From positions 1,556,840 through 1,620,839 of the forward strand of contig NZ_LT635480.1 of the NCBI RefSeq assembly GCF_900120375.1: 64,000 nucleotides of DNA, written 5' to 3'. Of the stretch, positions 62,804 through 64,000 are shown piece by piece; the stretch's first letter is position 1; the number at the start of each line of letters is the position of its first letter. Source of the stretch: Ndongobacter massiliensis. Its GTDB lineage: Bacteria; Bacillota; Clostridia; Tissierellales; Peptoniphilaceae. The position numbers and the translations under genes were made by a program. The notes beneath the pieces are model-generated. The model worked only from the letters and a program-made list of their open reading frames with translations. It did no database searches and was not told the DNA's origin.

Positions 62804-64000
62804 ATGAATATTGAAATCTTATCGGTGGGAACCGAATTACTTTTAGGCGACATTCTCAATACCAATGTTCAATATTTGTGCCGGGAATGTGCGGCGCTCG
62901 GGCATGATGTCTTTCGGACGAGCGTGGTCGGCGACAATGAAAAAAGGCTGTACACAGCTATTTCCGAAGTCATGCAGCGGGCGGATCTATTGATATTGAC
63001 AGGAGGACTGGGGTCCACGCATGACGATGTGACAAAAAGGACCGTATTGCGCTATGTAGATCGTCCAATCATTTATGATGCGGAGAGCACGGAACGAATT
63101 GACCATTGGTTTACAAATAAAAAAGCGCAACAGGACAATCGGATCGTCACGGAGTTCCCAGAGGGGGCACAGATTTTTCAAAATCATCACGGAACGGCGG
63201 GCGGCGCATGGATTCCCGTCGGCGAGCGGGCCATTGTACTGTTGCCGGGGCCGCCGCGCGAGATGACGTTGATGTTTGAAGAATCCGTGCGGCCGCTCCT
63301 GCAAAATTCAACGATGATCACAAAATCGCTGCCGGTTCGCATTGGAATCTTAGGCGAATATGAGGTAAATCGTCGCTTTTCGGATGCGATTGCGCATGCA
63401 GTCAATCCCAGTTTTGCCCCCTATGTAAAAGACGATGGGACGCTTTTGCGTATTACGGCAAAAGGCAAAACGGAGGCGGAGGCGGACGCCCTGCTTGCTG
63501 CAGGCCTACAAAAAGTGCAGCAGTGTTTTGCCGGGTTGATTGTCACTGTCGGCGACGACACAAAATCGCAGGCGCTGGTGCGTATATTAAGGGAAAGAAA
63601 GGAATGGGTGGCAACCGCGGAAAGTTTGACGGGCGGCGCGCTGGCAGCGACGATCGTCGATGCGCCGGGTGCCTCACATTGTTTCGGACGCGGTTGGGTT
63701 ACCTACTCGGATGGAGCGAAGATGGAGGAATTGGGTATTCCGCACGAAATTGTCAAAGGATGCGGCGCGGTCAGCCGCGAAGCGGCGTGCTGGATGGCGC
63801 AGCGAGCGGCCCTGCAGGCAAAGGCTGACTTGGGGCTTTCCACGACCGGGTATGCCGGACCGGAGGGCGCCTTGATTGGAAAGGTATTTGTCGGGATCGA
63901 CTATCGCGGGAAAACGGAAGTGCATGAGTTGCATTTGCATGGAGATCGACAAAATATACGACAACGGGCGTGTCATATTGTGCTGGATTACGCCATATTG
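62804..64000 (+). CDS. cinA: CinA-family protein, right end cut by window
   Basis: 399 codons open to the right edge; typical CinA is about 410-420. N-terminal MoaB/MogA-like domain (VGTELLLGDILNTN, LTGGLGSTHDDVT) and C-terminal PncC-type NMN deamidase domain (AESLTGG ... STTGYAGPEG). The conserved TGIAGP reads TGYAGP. GTGGAGG precedes the ATG. In many Firmicutes it lies beside recA. Confidence 0.93.
   Translation, partial: MNIEILSVGTELLLGDILNTNVQYLCRECAALGHDVFRTSVVGDNEKRLYTAISEVMQRADLLILTGGLGSTHDDVTKRTVLRYVDRPIIYDAESTERIDHWFTNKKAQQDNRIVTEFPEGAQIFQNHHGTAGGAWIPVGERAIVLLPGPPREMTLMFEESVRPLLQNSTMITKSLPVRIGILGEYEVNRRFSDAIAHAVNPSFAPYVKDDGTLLRITAKGKTEAEADALLAAGLQKVQQCFAGLIVTVGDDTKSQALVRILRERKEWVATAESLTGGALAATIVDAPGASHCFGRGWVTYSDGAKMEELGIPHEIVKGCGAVSREAACWMAQRAALQAKADLGLSTTGYAGPEGALIGKVFVGIDYRGKTEVHELHLHGDRQNIRQRACHIVLDYAIL

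Overview
The window reads as a chromosome-origin region of an anaerobic, Gram-positive-type bacterium (Firmicutes/Bacillota, class Clostridia or Tissierellia). The evidence is the order rpmH-rnpA-yidD-yidC-jag-mnmE-mnmG-rsmG running one way from the origin and dnaA-dnaN-yaaA-recF-gyrB-gyrA running the other way, a class III (oxygen-sensitive) ribonucleotide reductase, a one-chain pyruvate:ferredoxin oxidoreductase, MurT/GatD, and an RsbV-RsbW-SigB-type module. A moderately GC-rich anaerobic coccus of the Peptoniphilaceae type would fit, but that placement is a guess.

Layout. 1-4.25 kb: a minus-strand run (threonine aldolase cut by the left edge, upp, sua5, CBS-type Mn pyrophosphatase). 4.5-11.6 kb: a visibly AT-rich sugar island with a complete mannose-family PTS (EIIA, B, C, D), a sorbitol-6-phosphate dehydrogenase-like SDR, a mannitol dehydrogenase-like enzyme, a DeoC aldolase, a divergent DeoR regulator and a fructose-6-phosphate-aldolase-like transaldolase with its own promoter. 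12.1-15.3 kb: an AAA ATPase of the DUF4143 type with three 32-bp tandem operator-like repeats upstream, a small glycine-zipper membrane protein and a DUF2254 membrane protein. 15.5-28.5 kb: a lipoprotein fumarate-reductase-like flavoprotein with a flavinylation domain, a two-component system, a lipoprotein, two tandem mgtE genes behind a leader that carries a small ORF, a zinc-ribbon membrane protein, and murT-gatD. 28.9-36.3 kb: NhaC-type transporter, methionine gamma-lyase, LysR regulator and PFOR, which together look like a methionine-to-propionyl-CoA route. 36.4-44.1 kb: a second flavinylated lipoprotein reductase, a heterodimeric ABC exporter and nrdD with an NrdR-box-like site. 44.3-55.5 kb: a double-Nudix protein, sigB-rsbW-rsbV, then gyrA, gyrB, recF, yaaA, dnaN and dnaA. 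55.5-55.95 kb: oriC with DnaA boxes. 55.95-64 kb: rpmH through rsmG, three parS-like palindromes, and cinA cut by the right edge.

How it works together. The right half is the replication-initiation and translation-quality core. The left half is accessory metabolism: sugar import by PTS, amino-acid fermentation through 2-oxoacids and ferredoxin, and surface flavoproteins that could use external electron acceptors. The points most worth following up are the PTS island, which has an unusual enzyme set; the parS-like triplet with a CATATG centre; an RsbW-like protein without its ATP-binding motifs; a GatD-like protein without its catalytic histidine; and the 32-bp repeat array before the DUF4143 ATPase.
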